A stretch of 64,000 bases of DNA from Siphonodentalium dalli (GCA_032622095.1 CP136069.1:119588126-119652125); one strand, 5' to 3'; numbered from the stretch's first letter, positions 21,263 to 32,895 are shown. Numbers and translations: made by a program. Notes: generated from the letters alone by a model not told the origin.

Positions 21263-21627
21263 AGGGTGGAATAATAGTACAGGTTGGAAAATGTCGCGTA
21301 ACTGAATAATAGAACAGGGCGGAATAAACGTAGACTGGAAATATTAGTACCGTACCATACATCCCAACAAAACGCATCATCTGACTGGTTTACTGATGCC
21401 ATGGGACAGAAATAGTTTCGATGGATAGCCAGGTCTGTGAATCTACAGTGTGCTGATCACTGTCAACAATCAAGAGTTCATTTATCTATGAATAATAACA
21501 CAATTTAAGATTGGTGAATTATTTCTTTTGGTTAATTTAATAAACGTACAGGACCATATAACGATCGTACAGGTGGGAATTTTACCTCGATTTTAATAAT
21601 CGTACATGTATGTTTATTAGGCACTCA

Positions 21628-22045
21628 AGAGTATGAGGGAAGCAAGCCCTCGGTGATGCCACATTCAGTCATTCACACTGTATGACCATAGAAATACTAT
21701 AGATTTGTGCAAGAGATGCTGATTTAATAAAACAAACTAGAGCTCGAGGACTGAGACACCAAGGCTCCAGGAATGAGACACCAATTTTTTTGGACAGGGA
21801 TGCTGATAATATGAAAATAGGGTTTTTTTCCCCTGATTTAAGTCAATAAGTAAACCATATGAGGTAAGCAAGCCCTCATGCAGTGACACCACATGCATTC
21901 TATAGTATATGACCATAGTAAGGGCCCAAATCTGTGCAAAAATACATTAAAAAACATCATACAAAAAATCACCAAAGTTCCGGGAAGGAGACATAAATTC
22001 TTTGGATATAGGGATACTGATAATATGTAATTAGAGATTATCATT
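21628..22045. repeat. two-copy direct repeat, unit about 228 bp
   Basis: ATGAGG-AAGCAAGCCCTC, TGACCATAG-AA, ATTTGTGCA, GAGACA-CAA-TTCTTTGGA and GGGATGCTGATAATATG recur in order in 21628-21830 and 21855-22040. No conserved frame. Confidence 0.6.
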
Positions 22046-22184
22046 GTTGAACACATACTCATAGTTGACTGTTGAGTACTCAGGCTAATTAAAACAGGTT
22101 AAAAATAGCCCAATGCTCCTCTTGTGTTGCTAGGTGATACACCAGGTCATGCCAATAGTTTATGGGTATGTTAGATAGTAGTCA

Positions 22185-22330
22185 CAATTACGCTTAAGCG
22201 CAATTGATTGCGCTTAAGCGCAATTAATTGCGCTTAATTGCAATTCATTACGCTTAAGCGCAAATGCCCTATTTGTGCTTAAGCACAATATGTGGTATTT
22301 GCGCTTAAGCGCAATTATTTGTGAGCACAA
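22185..22330. repeat. array of GCGCTTAAGCGC palindromes
   Basis: CGCTTAAGCG or a close variant (GTGCTTAAGCAC) occurs five times in 130 bp, mostly as TTGCGCTTAAGCGCAATTGA-type units. Each unit is its own reverse complement, so the array can pair in many registers. Confidence 0.75.
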
Positions 22331-22382
22331 TTCATTATTAAATGTGAATTTGGCCTCTCATAGAAAGCTGAACTTTACAACC

Positions 22383-22855
22383 AGGTGATTAAAGGTACTC
22401 AATCCGATCAAACGGTCCCCATATCAAATACAAAAACAACAAAAGTTACATTTCTTCAAAATGTGCTTTAGTTATCAGAATCGATTAATTGCAACAAAAT
22501 AATGCTAACCACTGTCAACTATGGCACAAAATTTCCCAAAACGTGGTATTTATCAATATTTGTTCAACGAAATATGGCCGTATTATCACTTGAGTGGCGC
22601 AAAATATTACCACTTGATTTTAGAGTTATCCATCTTGATTCGCAATTTTTTCCTGGACTGTCATTTTGAGGACAATTTTTCTGGGTCTCAATTTCTTGCA
22701 CATCGAGAAATAAAAAACTTAAAAAAATTACAAAAATCAATATCTGTTCACTCTTGAGCTTTGAATGGTGGGTTCCTCGACTCTAATCAAATATTTTTTA
22801 CCCAAGAAGCAAAAGAAACAGTAATTTAGGAGCGTTAATTCGGATAATGCATCTT
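22383..22855 (-). mobile_element. interspersed element, longest of three copies
   Basis: One end, GGTACTCAATCCGATCAAAC, is inverted relative to GTCTGATCAGATTGAGTACC at 53.5 kb. The other end, GGTTCCTCGACTCTAATCAA-ATA-TTACCC, is inverted relative to copies at 27.47-27.56 and 53.4 kb. The 53-kb copy keeps both ends and lacks about 320 bp of the middle, so both ends belong to one family. The 78-codon frame at 22521-22757 shows no known domain. Confidence 0.5.
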
Positions 22856-22899
22856 TAAAATGATACAGGTTGATCAACTCAATTTTCAAAATTAAATGT

Positions 22900-23778
22900 T
22901 GCAGAGGGTGACTACATCACAACAGTTCTGTGCAATTATGTATGGAGCACAAGCAATCAACACAAGCAATCAACACACAAGTCACAACACTTGGCTTGAA
23001 TGAGATTCATGTTTCATTTCCGTTCCAGTTTTAAAAGTATTACATTGAATGTTATATTCATCACTTGGAAGAATGTATTAAATAAAGGCAAACAGCTAGC
23101 AGACAGAGAAAATTACTATTGGATTTCCCATTCTCCATTTGGATGGATGTTCAAATAATGTATTCAACAAACTGACATATTAAGGATTTTTGTTGAAATT
23201 TATCTGTCAGAACATCCCTACAAGGGCTAAATGGGCAAACCACATGCTAGTGTCATATCATCCAGTTAATACACAGGCCGTGTAATAGCGGCCTACATTG
23301 TATCCATAGGCTACATTTTACTTTTAAAGCACCACAAGCCATCTCTATATTATTCATTAATAAAATCATTATTATAATGGCTTCCGATGAGAACGGACTG
23401 TGTTTTTAAATGCCATGTAACCTGGATGTAACACGATAATATAGCTTCTTTCCGAGATTCACAATTATCTAGATGGCTAGGGCCGCTAGGCATGTGTATG
23501 CATCTTGTAACAGTGAATGTCATTATACATAAACATAAATAGAACCAGAAGATTGAACCAAATAACAAGAGTGATTTTTTTTGTCATTTACGATAAATAA
23601 CAAAGAATGATTTTTTCGTTGAATCAAGTTGTGCAACAGAAGCCATTATAACTTCAATATTATATATTATCTAATATTGAAGCAACGCTAATAGTTCACA
23701 GCTTAATGAAATATGCCAACTGGAGGTGTACATGGGTTAATTATCTATAATCCCTCTTTTGTCGAACAGTCTGACCCT
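22900..23778. other. no gene recognised
   Basis: AT-rich, without repeats or domain-bearing frames that I can identify. Confidence 0.3.
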
Positions 23779-24168
23779 CATACCGCTATACTTAAAGTAA
23801 TTGACCACCAATAACGTGGTGTCACCCCGTTAATACCGCGGTACTATACCGCGGTATCCTCCAATACCGCGGTACTGATACCGCTTGTTAATGCGAACAA
23901 GTATGTGGGAGTAAATACCTCCCCTCAAAGAGTTCCATGAAAATCACCGCGGTATTCAAAAAAATTAATGCAGTGCCCGCTAAAAGACCGCGGTATTCAA
24001 AAAAATTAATGCGGTGCCCGCTAAAAGACTGCGGTATCATCGCCCAATACCGTAACTCCACCGCCGTGACCATCTCGATACCGTTACCGTTTATTACCGG
24101 TATCACCGCGGTCATGACCGGGGTATCACCCCGTTTTTCTGGTCAATTACTTTGAGAATAGCGGTATG
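23779..24168. mobile_element. 390-bp TIR element rich in CCGCGGTAT
   Basis: The left CATACCGCTATACTTAAAGT followed by AATTGACC faces the right GGTCAATTACTTTGAGAATA followed by GCGGTATG. The inside is dominated by (A)TACCGCGGTA units, with a 45-bp tandem duplication at 23946-24035. No transposase frame and no clear target duplication. Confidence 0.7.
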
Positions 24169-24309
24169 TCAAAAATTTAACCAAAGTGGGTATCCCCAGT
24201 GTTGAGTGTTTATGTTTATCACACACTCTTTGCGTAATATTGTTGGCTACTGTATCTTATTACATGTAATATGGCTTTTGTTTACCAACACAGTGTACGG
24301 TCTTGACAA

Positions 24310-24415
24310 TAACATGATATTTATGCGATGTGTATGATTGGTATAAGATTAAGAACACAATCTGTCTTTATTTTAATATTCTTTTTGTTTATGGCGGTTT
24401 TAACGTATGTGACTG
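24310..24415 (-). mobile_element. relic of the 48.2/55.9-kb MITE family
   Basis: GATTGGTATAAGA-AAGAACA, GTCT-TATTTTAATATT and TTTGTTTATGGCGGTTTT match, in inverse orientation, the segment that follows the left TIR in the copies at 48.17 and 55.90 kb. Confidence 0.45.
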
Positions 24416-25199
24416 TAAGTCTGTAATTTAAGTCCATCCTTATCTTTAAAAAAAATAATTTAGAAAATTTATATTAAAATCATGGCAAAATCACCCAATC
24501 AGATCTAGTTGGCAACCCCCATGTAGGCCTTAAAATTCATAAATTTTTGCGAGAACCAAAGCTGATTCACAAGTTTGATGGTACGAGAATCAAAATCAAA
24601 TCCTGATATGCCAAATGTTGGGTGGGAGGGGGTATGCTGTATCAATTTCTCAACAGTAATATCTTACTTTGTTTACCCTCTCCCTGTATTATATCTTCAG
24701 TCAAATTAGTTGATGTTATTGTGAATTTGTGACAGGAATGCAGCATTGCAATATTTATTGTACATTCATCCATGTACATGTAGCTTTCATTTATTGAATG
24801 ATTTAAGAAATAATTCTTGTGTCGATTAAGGTTATGCAGTTATAACTGAAAAGTTTGAAGATAAATTCGCGTAGTGCATTTATAGAAAATTTATGTTTAA
24901 AATTTTTAGATATAACTCCTAACCTTTAATTATCGAAACAAGAGTAATTTCTTATAAATTAATCCATCATATCACAAGAGAGCCAACAAGAAGTTAGAAG
25001 TATAACGAGTGTACAACATTGAGACTAAAAAGACACGTGAAGTTGAAAGAGACACGTGTCACTCAAAACTTGTGCTTATCGTTGATCACGTTGCATGGAC
25101 AATTCAGTGATTTTGATTGGCTTGTCGCAGAGACGTTGGTGTTTTGCAGTGATTCTCTGATTGCTGGTGATTGCCAGCAAGTCTCTCGGACATTTGTTT

Positions 25200-25275
25200 T
25201 AGTGTTGAAATGATTAATCGACTAGTCGAAGTCGACGCGATTATTAAATTAGTCGATCCCGAAATCTGCTAGTCG
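25200..25275. mobile_element. solo hAT-type terminus
   Basis: TAGTGTTGAAATGATTAATC followed by GACTAGTCG closely matches the terminus of the hAT element at 44.06-44.75 kb read from its right end. No partner end was seen within the next kilobases, so this is a truncated copy. Confidence 0.5.
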
Positions 25276-25436
25276 ATTAGTTGGGAAAAAGCACTACCTA
25301 TGTGCTAGCATGACAACAGTGCCATTGCACGGCCATATTTTCATGTAATCTGTGGCATTCTGTGCGTTGTTCCTTTAACGATGCCACTGCCATCAGTCAT
25401 GCATGAGCAGTGAACTCCATGACCTGAACTGAACCC

Positions 25437-26889
25437 AACGTACATGTACTGTTATGCCCTAAGTAAATGACCCATTAACTGCAGTTATAATCCGTTTACA
25501 ACTGCGGTTAAACCGTAACCGCACCGCAGTTATTTGCCGTAACTGCGGTGGCATCGCAGTTACATGCGGTAAGGTTACCGCAGTTAATAACCCTTAACTG
25601 CGGTTATACCGCACGTAAACGTTAACCTTCCGGTATTTGAATATTTAATGGGAAAGAGAGGGGTACTACCCATGCATCTACCAGTGTATGTTATCGTTTT
25701 GTGTTTTAGCGATCACGGCAAAGTGGTAACTTCATAATCGACCAGGAGTTGATTGTATGTTTTTGTTGTCACCATCGGTACTCAACACGATATATTTTAT
25801 GTTTTAATCCCCAATTGTTGAAAACTGTATAATTTTGACGTATATGTTCTAGTATACGTCCGTTGTTCGGCTTGAGAAAAAATACATGCTTATTTTTGAA
25901 GCAAAGTAGAGTGCTGAATTTAATACTAGTAATAGTACATATGCAATTAGCGAATCTAGCTGGCGTGTCACGTTTGTAGTTAATTATGATTATATAGCAA
26001 CAAATGCAAGATCGGAAGACTTAAATATCGGTTTCCGATATCCGAATAATGCCCGACGTTTGAAGAGTGCGGTTGTTCCGTTTAAACGCATTTTTGTTTC
26101 CCTCACTTTACATTTATGATGCATGTGTGGGACTCTAACCCCCACTTTATATTATTATATAATTATCCACTCGAATCCATTTGAAATTCAGTGGCCATTT
26201 GATCCGTTTGAATGCGTTTTTTCCCTTTTGCGGTTGTTCCATTTTAAACGCGTTTCCTTACATTGAAAGTGACCGGCACTCGTCAGCTAAATTGTCGAAT
26301 AATTATATTTATATATAATTATATAAATAGTTATTTTATCGATGGTTAAAGTCGAAAATGGGACGTAAGAATTCCGATTACCCGTATGGGTTAGCCCAAC
26401 TGTTATTTTCACCAAAAGGCTACTATAAAGTATACAACATTATTATAAAAAGAAATCCAAAAATAAATAAAACACACAAAAACGCTTTTATTTTTTCACA
26501 CCATACATCACAATCTTCCGTTTACCCAAAACATAAAATATTGGTATATGAATGTCTGTTCTATTTATCCAAAAATAAATAAAAGATCCACAACAAAAAA
26601 TATTGATATTGAAAGGGACACTGGCATGTTATTTGTGCTAACTTGTTTAACGAGCATGGCAACTAAAACATGACACGCCATATATGCCATATGGTATCTG
26701 TTCCATTAAGAGCGACATATACCGGTTTAACCGCGACGTAACTGTTTTAACCGCACAATTTATTCGGTTCTCTTGCGTTTTAAACGCATCTTATAACCGC
26801 GGTTAGGTTAAAACGGAATACAGTTAAACTGGGGTGCCACTTCAGTTAGATGGGCCATTTACTTAGGGCATAACAGTATGTACGTGTAG
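25437..26889. mobile_element. 1.45-kb TIR element, CTGTTATGCCCTAAGTAAAT ends
   Basis: The left ACGTACATGTACTGTTATGC continues CCTAAGTAAATGACCCAT. The right end is its inverted copy (ATGGGCCATTTACTTAGGGC, ATAACAGTATGTACGT). The subterminal AACTGCGGTTA and TAACCGC repeats at 25490-25625 and 26710-26830 form many GCGGTTA pairs. Inside, TTTAAACGCATTTTTG-type blocks recur at 26080-26250. The largest frame, 74 codons at 26358, has no recognisable domain, so the element is non-autonomous. Confidence 0.7.
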
Positions 26890-26999
26890 GCGCGGTTTCT
26901 TTTATGTTGATCATCAAAGACATGAAGTGTCGCTGCTGACTTAACACTGTCTAGTTCGATGTGACGCAATAATGCCCTTTTCACATTTATGATATATGA

Positions 27000-27402
27000 T
27001 AAAGATTGCAATGAATTCAATTCAGGGGCCGCAATGGAATTAAGTTCTCATTTAGAGAACTTTTTGCGTTATCCCTGATGGTCTCAGGTCACATGAGTAT
27101 TTCTATTTTTATACAGATTTCTGCCACATAATTTACCTTATATTCTGACGGCAACCTCTATAAAATGAATTAATTCTTGAGAAAATTGATATATTCTCTT
27201 ATATATCAATTATTTACACAGTCTGAACTCTATCTGTCTCATCAGAACCCTACATATAACATGTATATTTAATATAAATTATTATAATTATAATATATAT
27301 ACCGTTGTGTATTATATTTATTCAACTTGTAAACATACCCATAGTATGTATTCATGTACACATGTATAACCTGAACTATCAAAATAAATCTAATCTAATC
27401 TA
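27000..27402 (+). mobile_element. LINE 3' end with (AATCT)n tail, 5'-truncated
   Basis: The segment ends CTGAACTATCAAAATAAATC followed by three AATCT-type repeats, the simple-repeat tail typical of CR1/L2-like 3' ends. The sequence upstream looks like 3' UTR. No reverse-transcriptase frame remains. Confidence 0.5.
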
Positions 27403-27464
27403 GTCCAGTAAAGCAATTAGTATTACCATGGATAGTCAACTAAACCTTAAAGAGGCATAATCTG

Positions 27465-27562
27465 ATTAACGCTGCTAAATTACTACTGGTATTTTCTCGG
27501 CTTCGGGGGTAAAATAATATTTGATTTGAGTCGAGGAACCGACCACTCAAAGCTCATTCATC
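27465..27562 (+). mobile_element. fragment of the 22.4/53.4-kb element family
   Basis: CTTCGGGGGTAAAATAATAT, TTGAGTCGAGGAACC and ACTCAAAGCTCATTC match the corresponding end of the 22.4-kb (inverted) and 53.4-kb copies. Confidence 0.5.
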
Positions 27563-27579
27563 ATATCTAGAGTTTTTAA

Positions 27580-27785
27580 ATCTGTTGATTTTATCTTTGG
27601 AATATTTGATCTTACAAAGTTGGTATGTGTATTTCCCAGTTGAAAACACAGGCCACGTTCGAATATGGGTTCTGTACAATTATTTTCACATGAGTTACAG
27701 ACCTTTTTCAAACTTAGATTTTGACCGCATTTTGAAATTAGGGTTATATCAGATTTATATTGAATCTAATTTAATACTGGTTTTA
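27580..27785 (+). repeat. isolated core copy of the GGTTTCCGGATGATAAC repeat
   Basis: AAAGTTGGTATGTGTATTTC, CACAGGCCACGTTCGAATAT and TATTTTCACATGAGTTACAG match the units at 54.95-55.53 kb almost word for word, including the same exit GAAATTAGG-TATATCAGAT. It is the last unit of such an array without its head. Confidence 0.6.
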
Positions 27786-28459
27786 ATGATATTTCATTTA
27801 CACAATAACCTCTCTTGCGCGAAGAATATTTTCATCTCAAATTTATTATTTTTCAGATGCGGCTGGCATGTTTCATTTATCGATTTTGTGTTGTTCCATT
27901 AGACTCATCAACACCATTAAGAACCTGTAGTAAGTATATCCAATCATCTTTTTCTCCTTCATTCAACAATTAAATTCTGAATTTTTTTTTTAATCTTTAC
28001 AACACACCCCCAACCTCCAATCCCACACCATCCTTTCTCATGGTTCCATATAATCACTCACTTACCCACAAAACATTCAGTTCATTCTTCGCCACAAATT
28101 CACATTTGTTTTCAGAGTTCGAGCATTACATTTTGATGTTCATCAATAATTTTTAAAAATCTCTCAGTCATATGCGAACGTTAAAGTACTAGTATCCATA
28201 CATAGGACTGAAAATGTAGTATATGGTTTTTTACTTCAGACCCAAATTACAACATACGAGTACAGGTACCGGTATGTACTTAAATTTATAACACAAATTT
28301 GTGAAGAGTCTTTAATCATAATATACATGTATATGATACCGGCACTCCGGCAGTACATATATGTATCTCAATCAATAAATAATAACTCATAAAGTTTTAC
28401 TTCAAGAGTTAATGTACCGTATTTGAGATCCTTTGAATAAACGGTCGTATTATGTAAAT

Positions 28460-28620
28460 GGGTTGTCCGTCCGTTCGCCTTTGGTTTCCAGATGATAACT
28501 TTAGATTGAATCGAGTGAACTGAACCAAATTTGGTTATGTTAGTTTACCACACCAAAATACAGATCAAGTTCGAATATGGGTTTTGTCTGCATGATTTTG
28601 ACGGAGTTATGCGCCTTTTT
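28460..28620 (+). repeat. core unit upstream of the first hairpin head
   Basis: GGTTTCCAGATGATAACTTT, GAACTGAACCAAATTTGGTT, CACCAAAATACAGATCAAGT and GAGTTATGCGCCTTTTTGTC form one complete core unit that runs directly into the head at 28621. Confidence 0.6.
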
Positions 28621-29577
28621 GTCCCCCAAAAAACCTAAATTCGGGGGACTGTTAAAATAGCCGGTGTCCGTCCGTTCGTCCGTGCGTGTGTGTGTCCGGA
28701 AATGGTTTCCGGGTGATAACTTTAGTTTCGGTTATTAGATCAAAAGCAAATTTCATAGGTGAGTTTATCAGACCAAAATACAGGTCAAGTTCGAATATGG
28801 GTTTGCTCTGTCAATTTTTGCGAGAGTTATGGCCCTTTTTATTTTACTTAGAATCTTGTAATTTTCTGGTTTCCGGATGATAACTTCAGTTTGTGTGATC
28901 ATATCTGAACCAAATTTGGTATGTGAGTTTATCAGTCCTATATACAGGTCAATTTCGAATATGGGTTTGCTCCGCCCATTTTTGCGAGAGTTGTGGCCAT
29001 TTTTCGACTTGGAATCCTGTCAATTTTTGGTTTTCAGATGATAACTTCAGTTCGAAATACATGTACAGGTCAGGTTCGAATATATTCGAAGGTTTTATGG
29101 GTTTGCTCTGCCCATTTTTGTGAGAGTTATGGCCCTTTTACGACTTATAATCCTGTCACTTTCTGGTTTCCGGATGATAATTTTAGTTTGATCATATCTG
29201 AATCAAATTTGGTATATGAGTTTATCAGCTCGAAATACAGATCAAGTTCGAATATGGGTACGATCCACCCATTTTTGTCTGGTTGCTCTCAAATATGGAA
29301 TATTGATTTCTTATATGAAAATATAATATGAATTTTTTCCGATGATTTCTTGTTTATTCACTGAACAGATTATCTGGTAACAAATAACACAGCCAGCATT
29401 AATGATGGTAAAATTAACAAATAAATATCTAGAGTTTGCCGTGTGCCATTTCAGGGGACACTGGTTGGATTGTTCTGAAATTTAGTATTGGATTTTGGGT
29501 CCTTGTTATTTTTTTTCAGAAAAGCTGATGCCCCCAATAAAGCCACTTTTTCGGGGGACACTGGCCGGACGGCCTTT
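28621..29577 (+). mobile_element. hairpin-headed tandem-core element A1, 0.96 kb
   Basis: Head: GTCCCCC...GGGGGAC hairpin at 28621-28649, then CCGTCCGTTCGTCCGTGCG. Core: four diverged units of about 130-180 bp with GGTTTCCGGATGATAACTTC, AATTTGGTATGTGAGTTTAT, AGGTCAAGTTCGAATATGGG and GAGTTATGGCCCTTTTT. 3' end: TCGGGGGAC (29552-29560), inverted to the head, then a GGCCG-GA-CGGCC hairpin at 29564-29575 and TTTTA. A head repeat echoed just before a terminal hairpin is the asymmetric-TIR layout of Helentron-type elements, but no CTAG end is present here. The 112-codon frame at 28993-29331 simply reads through the repeats. Confidence 0.6.
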
Positions 29578-29580
29578 TAT

Positions 29581-30303
29581 TGTCCGCCGATCCAACGGGT
29601 TTGGAGGACTATTATAATCAGTCTGTGTGTGTGTGCGTCCGAGGTTTCCGGATGATAACTTTAGTTAGAGTGAACCAAATTAAATTAAATTTGGTATGTG
29701 GGTTTACTAGCAGAAAAGACAGGTCAAGTTCGAATCCTGGTTCCGTCCGCCAATTTTCACCAGAGTTATGCCCCTTTTTCGACTTAGAATTTTACCGTCT
29801 GTTAACATTTTTGGTTTCCGACCGATAACTCCAGTTTGGATTATTTGATCTGAACCAAAGTTGGTATGTGTCTTTCTCCCAGCAAAACACAGGTCAAGTT
29901 CGAATTCGGGTTCCGCCCGCCAATTTTCACCAGAGTTATGTCCCTTTTTTTACTTAGAATTTTTGCCAATTTGAGGTTTCCGGATGATAACTTTAGTAAA
30001 TGTGTACTGAATGAAATTAAATTTGGTATGTAGGTTTACTAGCACCAAAGACAGGTTTTTATGCGCAAACAACGGTCGTATCAAGCCAACGCTTAGAGGC
30101 GGACATGTATGAGGTCTACCGACCTTTTATTCAACTTAGATTTTACCTAATTTGCGGTTTCCGGATGATATCTTTAATAGATTGAATCGAGTGAACTGAA
30201 CCAAATTTGGTATATCAGTTTACCAAATTACCACCCCAAAATACAGATCAAATTTGAATATGGGTTTCGTCCACATTATTTTGACTGAGTTATGTCCATT
30301 TTT
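29581..30303 (+). mobile_element. hairpin-headed tandem-core element A2
   Basis: The degenerate head GTCCGCCGA...TTTGGAGGAC (29582-29609) immediately follows the end of the first element, then come GTGTGTGTGTGCGTCCGA and three core units. Around 30060-30120 the core is interrupted by a foreign piece ending CTACCGACCTTTTATT, which resembles the 3' terminal hairpin of this family. One further core unit then leads to the next head. Confidence 0.5.
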
Positions 30304-30728
30304 GTCCCCCGACGTTTCCGTCGGAGGACTATAGAAATGACCCTCGTGCATCCGTGCGTCCGAGATTGGGTACCTTCATGGTGTAATCAACTCCTCCTAC
30401 AGTTTTAAATGTAGAGATTTGAAACTCTGGGATATTGTTCCTAACATGTTGGTGATTTGCAACATCTATATAGCTAATCAAAAATATCATTTTTTCCATA
30501 TTTTCGGGGGGGTTTTGACTTAGAATATTTGGAACATTTTTGCCTTTTGGATGAGATTGGGTACCTTCATGGTGTAATCAACTCCTCCTACAGTTTTAAA
30601 TGTAGAGATTTGAAACTCTGGTTTAATTTCTTTAACAAAGCGGCAATCGACATTTAAAAAAAATTCTTTAACAAAGCGGCCATCGACTTGCCACGTTGTC
30701 GGGGGACACTGTGGTCGGCCGACCTTTT
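30304..30728 (+). mobile_element. hairpin-headed element A3, compact 0.42 kb, different core
   Basis: Head GTCCCCCGACGTTTCCGTCG + GAGGAC at 30304-30329. 3' end GTCGGGGGAC (30698-30707), ACTGT and the perfect palindrome GGTCGGCCGACC (30713-30724). The core uses another phrase, GGTACCTTCATGGTGTAATC followed by AACTCCTCCTACAG, present twice with TTTAAATGTAGAGATTTGAA. It is inserted inside a core of the neighbouring type, because TTATTCGACTTAGATTTTAC continues directly after it. Confidence 0.6.
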
Positions 30729-30960
30729 ATTCGACTTAGATTTTACCTGATTTGCGGTTTCCGGATGATAACTTTAGATTGAATCAAGTGAACTGAACCA
30801 AATTGGTATATTTGTTTACCATCCCAAAATACAGATCAAGTTCGAATATGGGTTTCGTCCACTGATTTTGACTGGGTTGTGCCCCTTTTTTTATTTTACC
30901 TGACATGCGGTTTCCAGATTATTGTGTTTTATTTTTATTTCGTCTTAAGTCAAAGGTTTC
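30729..30960 (+). repeat. core unit continuing after element A3
   Basis: GCGGTTTCCGGATGATAACT, GAACTGAACCAAATTGG, CAGATCAAGTTCGAATATGG and GGGTTGTGCCCCTTTTTT form one full unit, followed by the start of another that decays near 30920. Confidence 0.55.
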
Positions 30961-31029
30961 TTGAAAACAAATGAATTAAACCTTATACTTGTGTTTGTCT
31001 TTATTCAGTAATCATTTCATCCATGTTAA

Positions 31030-31265
31030 TTTGAATTGTGCTCCCTCAAAAAAGGCGCGCGCAAATTCCAAAAGCTCCGAGCGATATATCGCGCACCTAC
31101 ATTTTCCAAATTCGAAGGACTGCCTTGCTCCACTCTACTCCAGAAATGGGCGTATTATGCCACGCCCCAAGCCTGGAAAACTCAAGGCGGGCTGCTCGCC
31201 TAGAGCCGGCCCAGAATTTTCCAAGGCGGGCTTTTTATAGCCCGCCTCGTCTCGGATAGGAAATT
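31030..31265. other. GC-rich island, about 235 bp
   Basis: Clearly richer in G+C than its surroundings, with GGCGCGCGC, GAGCGATATATCGCGC and a GGCGGGC-TTTTTATA-GCCCGCC hairpin at about 31223-31245. Two overlapping frames of 73 and 83 codons are open here because of composition. It may be a foreign insert or a small element; no tRNA-like boxes or transposase. Confidence 0.4.
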
Positions 31266-32563
31266 TATTTAGTTATTTTATTGTGTTTTATGAGAAAAAT
31301 ACTGCCTCGAAATCGTAAAGAATTATATTGTATAATGTGCGCATGCGTGACTTCGGCAACTGATGGTAATGTCAAATGGGCATTATGGCAGAATCATCAA
31401 ATTGCGGAACGAACTGTTCCATAAATCATATCTTTTGATCGATACTCACGCATTTTAAGAACAAAATAAATTATTTCTCTTCATAAGATTGAGCTTACAA
31501 TATATTTCACTGGATAAAATCAACATATGTTTGCGGATAGTGAGAACCACTGTCTTGATTGAGTTTAACCTTTCGTTCTCTTTCCGTTTCCTATCAGTGA
31601 AAAATGTATATCACTGAAATTTGTAGTCGTCGTTCATTTTCTCGCTTTGATTGACAATCTTTTAATAATGAGCTAATGTCCCCAAGTTATCATTCACTGT
31701 GGTGAATATTCTTGTTTACAATGTTGTTCACTTGAGAAACTGTTCTCTATGTCCCCAATTGTAAACACCCAGTAAATCTATACAGAATGACTTGACCGCT
31801 AGAAGCAGCAATCTGCAAAAGTGGTCATGACAACTTGTAATCGGTGATGGAATATAGATTACTTTGACAAATAAAGCAGTCATTTGTATTCAAGTGTAAA
31901 TAACTAAATATACTGGATTTATTATGCTACTTGATTGTGTACTGACCCAATTCCATTGCATGGGTTGGACACCAACTGACAAATTGTTGAGTACAAACAC
32001 TCTTACATTTTGTCTGTGGTTCATATTAATTATCATAACATATATTATTATAAAAACAATTAAATATTCACCATATCATACTGTGGGGGGTTTGACATTG
32101 ACAACTCTGGACATTTTGTTTCCACATAACAAAATTAATTTAGTTAAACAACATCAAAAATAGACAAACTATAGTACTATTAATAGCCCTCCTGGATTTT
32201 CTAGACCGCCAGCCCTGACACCCCAACGGCATGCTCTTGTTAGAACTTGTGCTAATGTGCATGTTATAATCAATAACCATATTTTCACATTGCATTATTT
32301 GTCTTCTTTTAATAGTCCTGAGTGATCTTGTTGCCAGACTGAGACAGTGTATGTAGATGTAGCATGCTGGAATCAACCACAGCAGTAAAATTTGACAATG
32401 AACATGAAGGATATATTTGGAGGCAGGAGACCGGTGCCATCTGGTTCTTAAGATCAAGATTCAGGGTGTGAGTCAAACAAAATTTATTTAACTTTTGAGA
32501 AAAGAATGTATAGATTCAGTCTAAATATAATTAGAACGTGTTTCATTTCAATGAACTTACGGT
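31266..32563. other. no gene recognised
   Basis: Two frames, 31924-32163 (+) and 32140-32457 (-), overlap at their ends and show no family features. The first has a hydrophobic stretch of about 20 residues, expected by chance in AT-rich DNA. Confidence 0.3.
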
Positions 32564-32895
32564 TTAACCTCTGCTAAATAACGTTATGACGTCGTGTGCT
32601 GGGCTGTTGACGTTATTGCCATTTTCCAATGGGAAAATATAACGGGAATATCAAAAGAACCATAAAACTGACTCAGTTAAAAGGCTACCATCTTTCACAA
32701 TCGTGGAACACCATACACTGTTTGAAACTTCGAGATACAGTTATTCCGATGCACCAATCTCTGAGTTCCAGTTATGTATAATGGCCTGCTGCTAGTGTGT
32801 TGAAGTAGGTCCGTAGTACCTACGGACCATATAGCACACGGCGTGCACTTTTAAGTCCGTAGTATTTACGGACGTCATAGCAGCGAAGAGGTTAA
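32564..32895. mobile_element. TTAA-flanked MITE, piggyBac-type ends
   Basis: TTAA stands at 32564-32567 and 32892-32895. Inside, CCTCTGCTAA and TATGACGTC on the left face GACGTCATAGCAGCGAAGAGG on the right. Two TCCGTAGTA-TACGGA palindromes lie near 32812 and 32855. TTAA duplication with a CCY start is diagnostic of piggyBac-like transposition in known families. At 324 bp between the TTAAs it is non-autonomous. Confidence 0.6.

Noticed and set aside
27221-27250. Reverse-strand CTGATGAGACAG as a hammerhead core
   Set aside because: No GAAA follows a closing stem II within a reasonable distance.
28993-29331. 112-codon and neighbouring frames in the hairpin-headed arrays
   Set aside because: They follow the tandem core units and are broken at different places in each copy; similar spurious frames occur in the 58-59 kb array.
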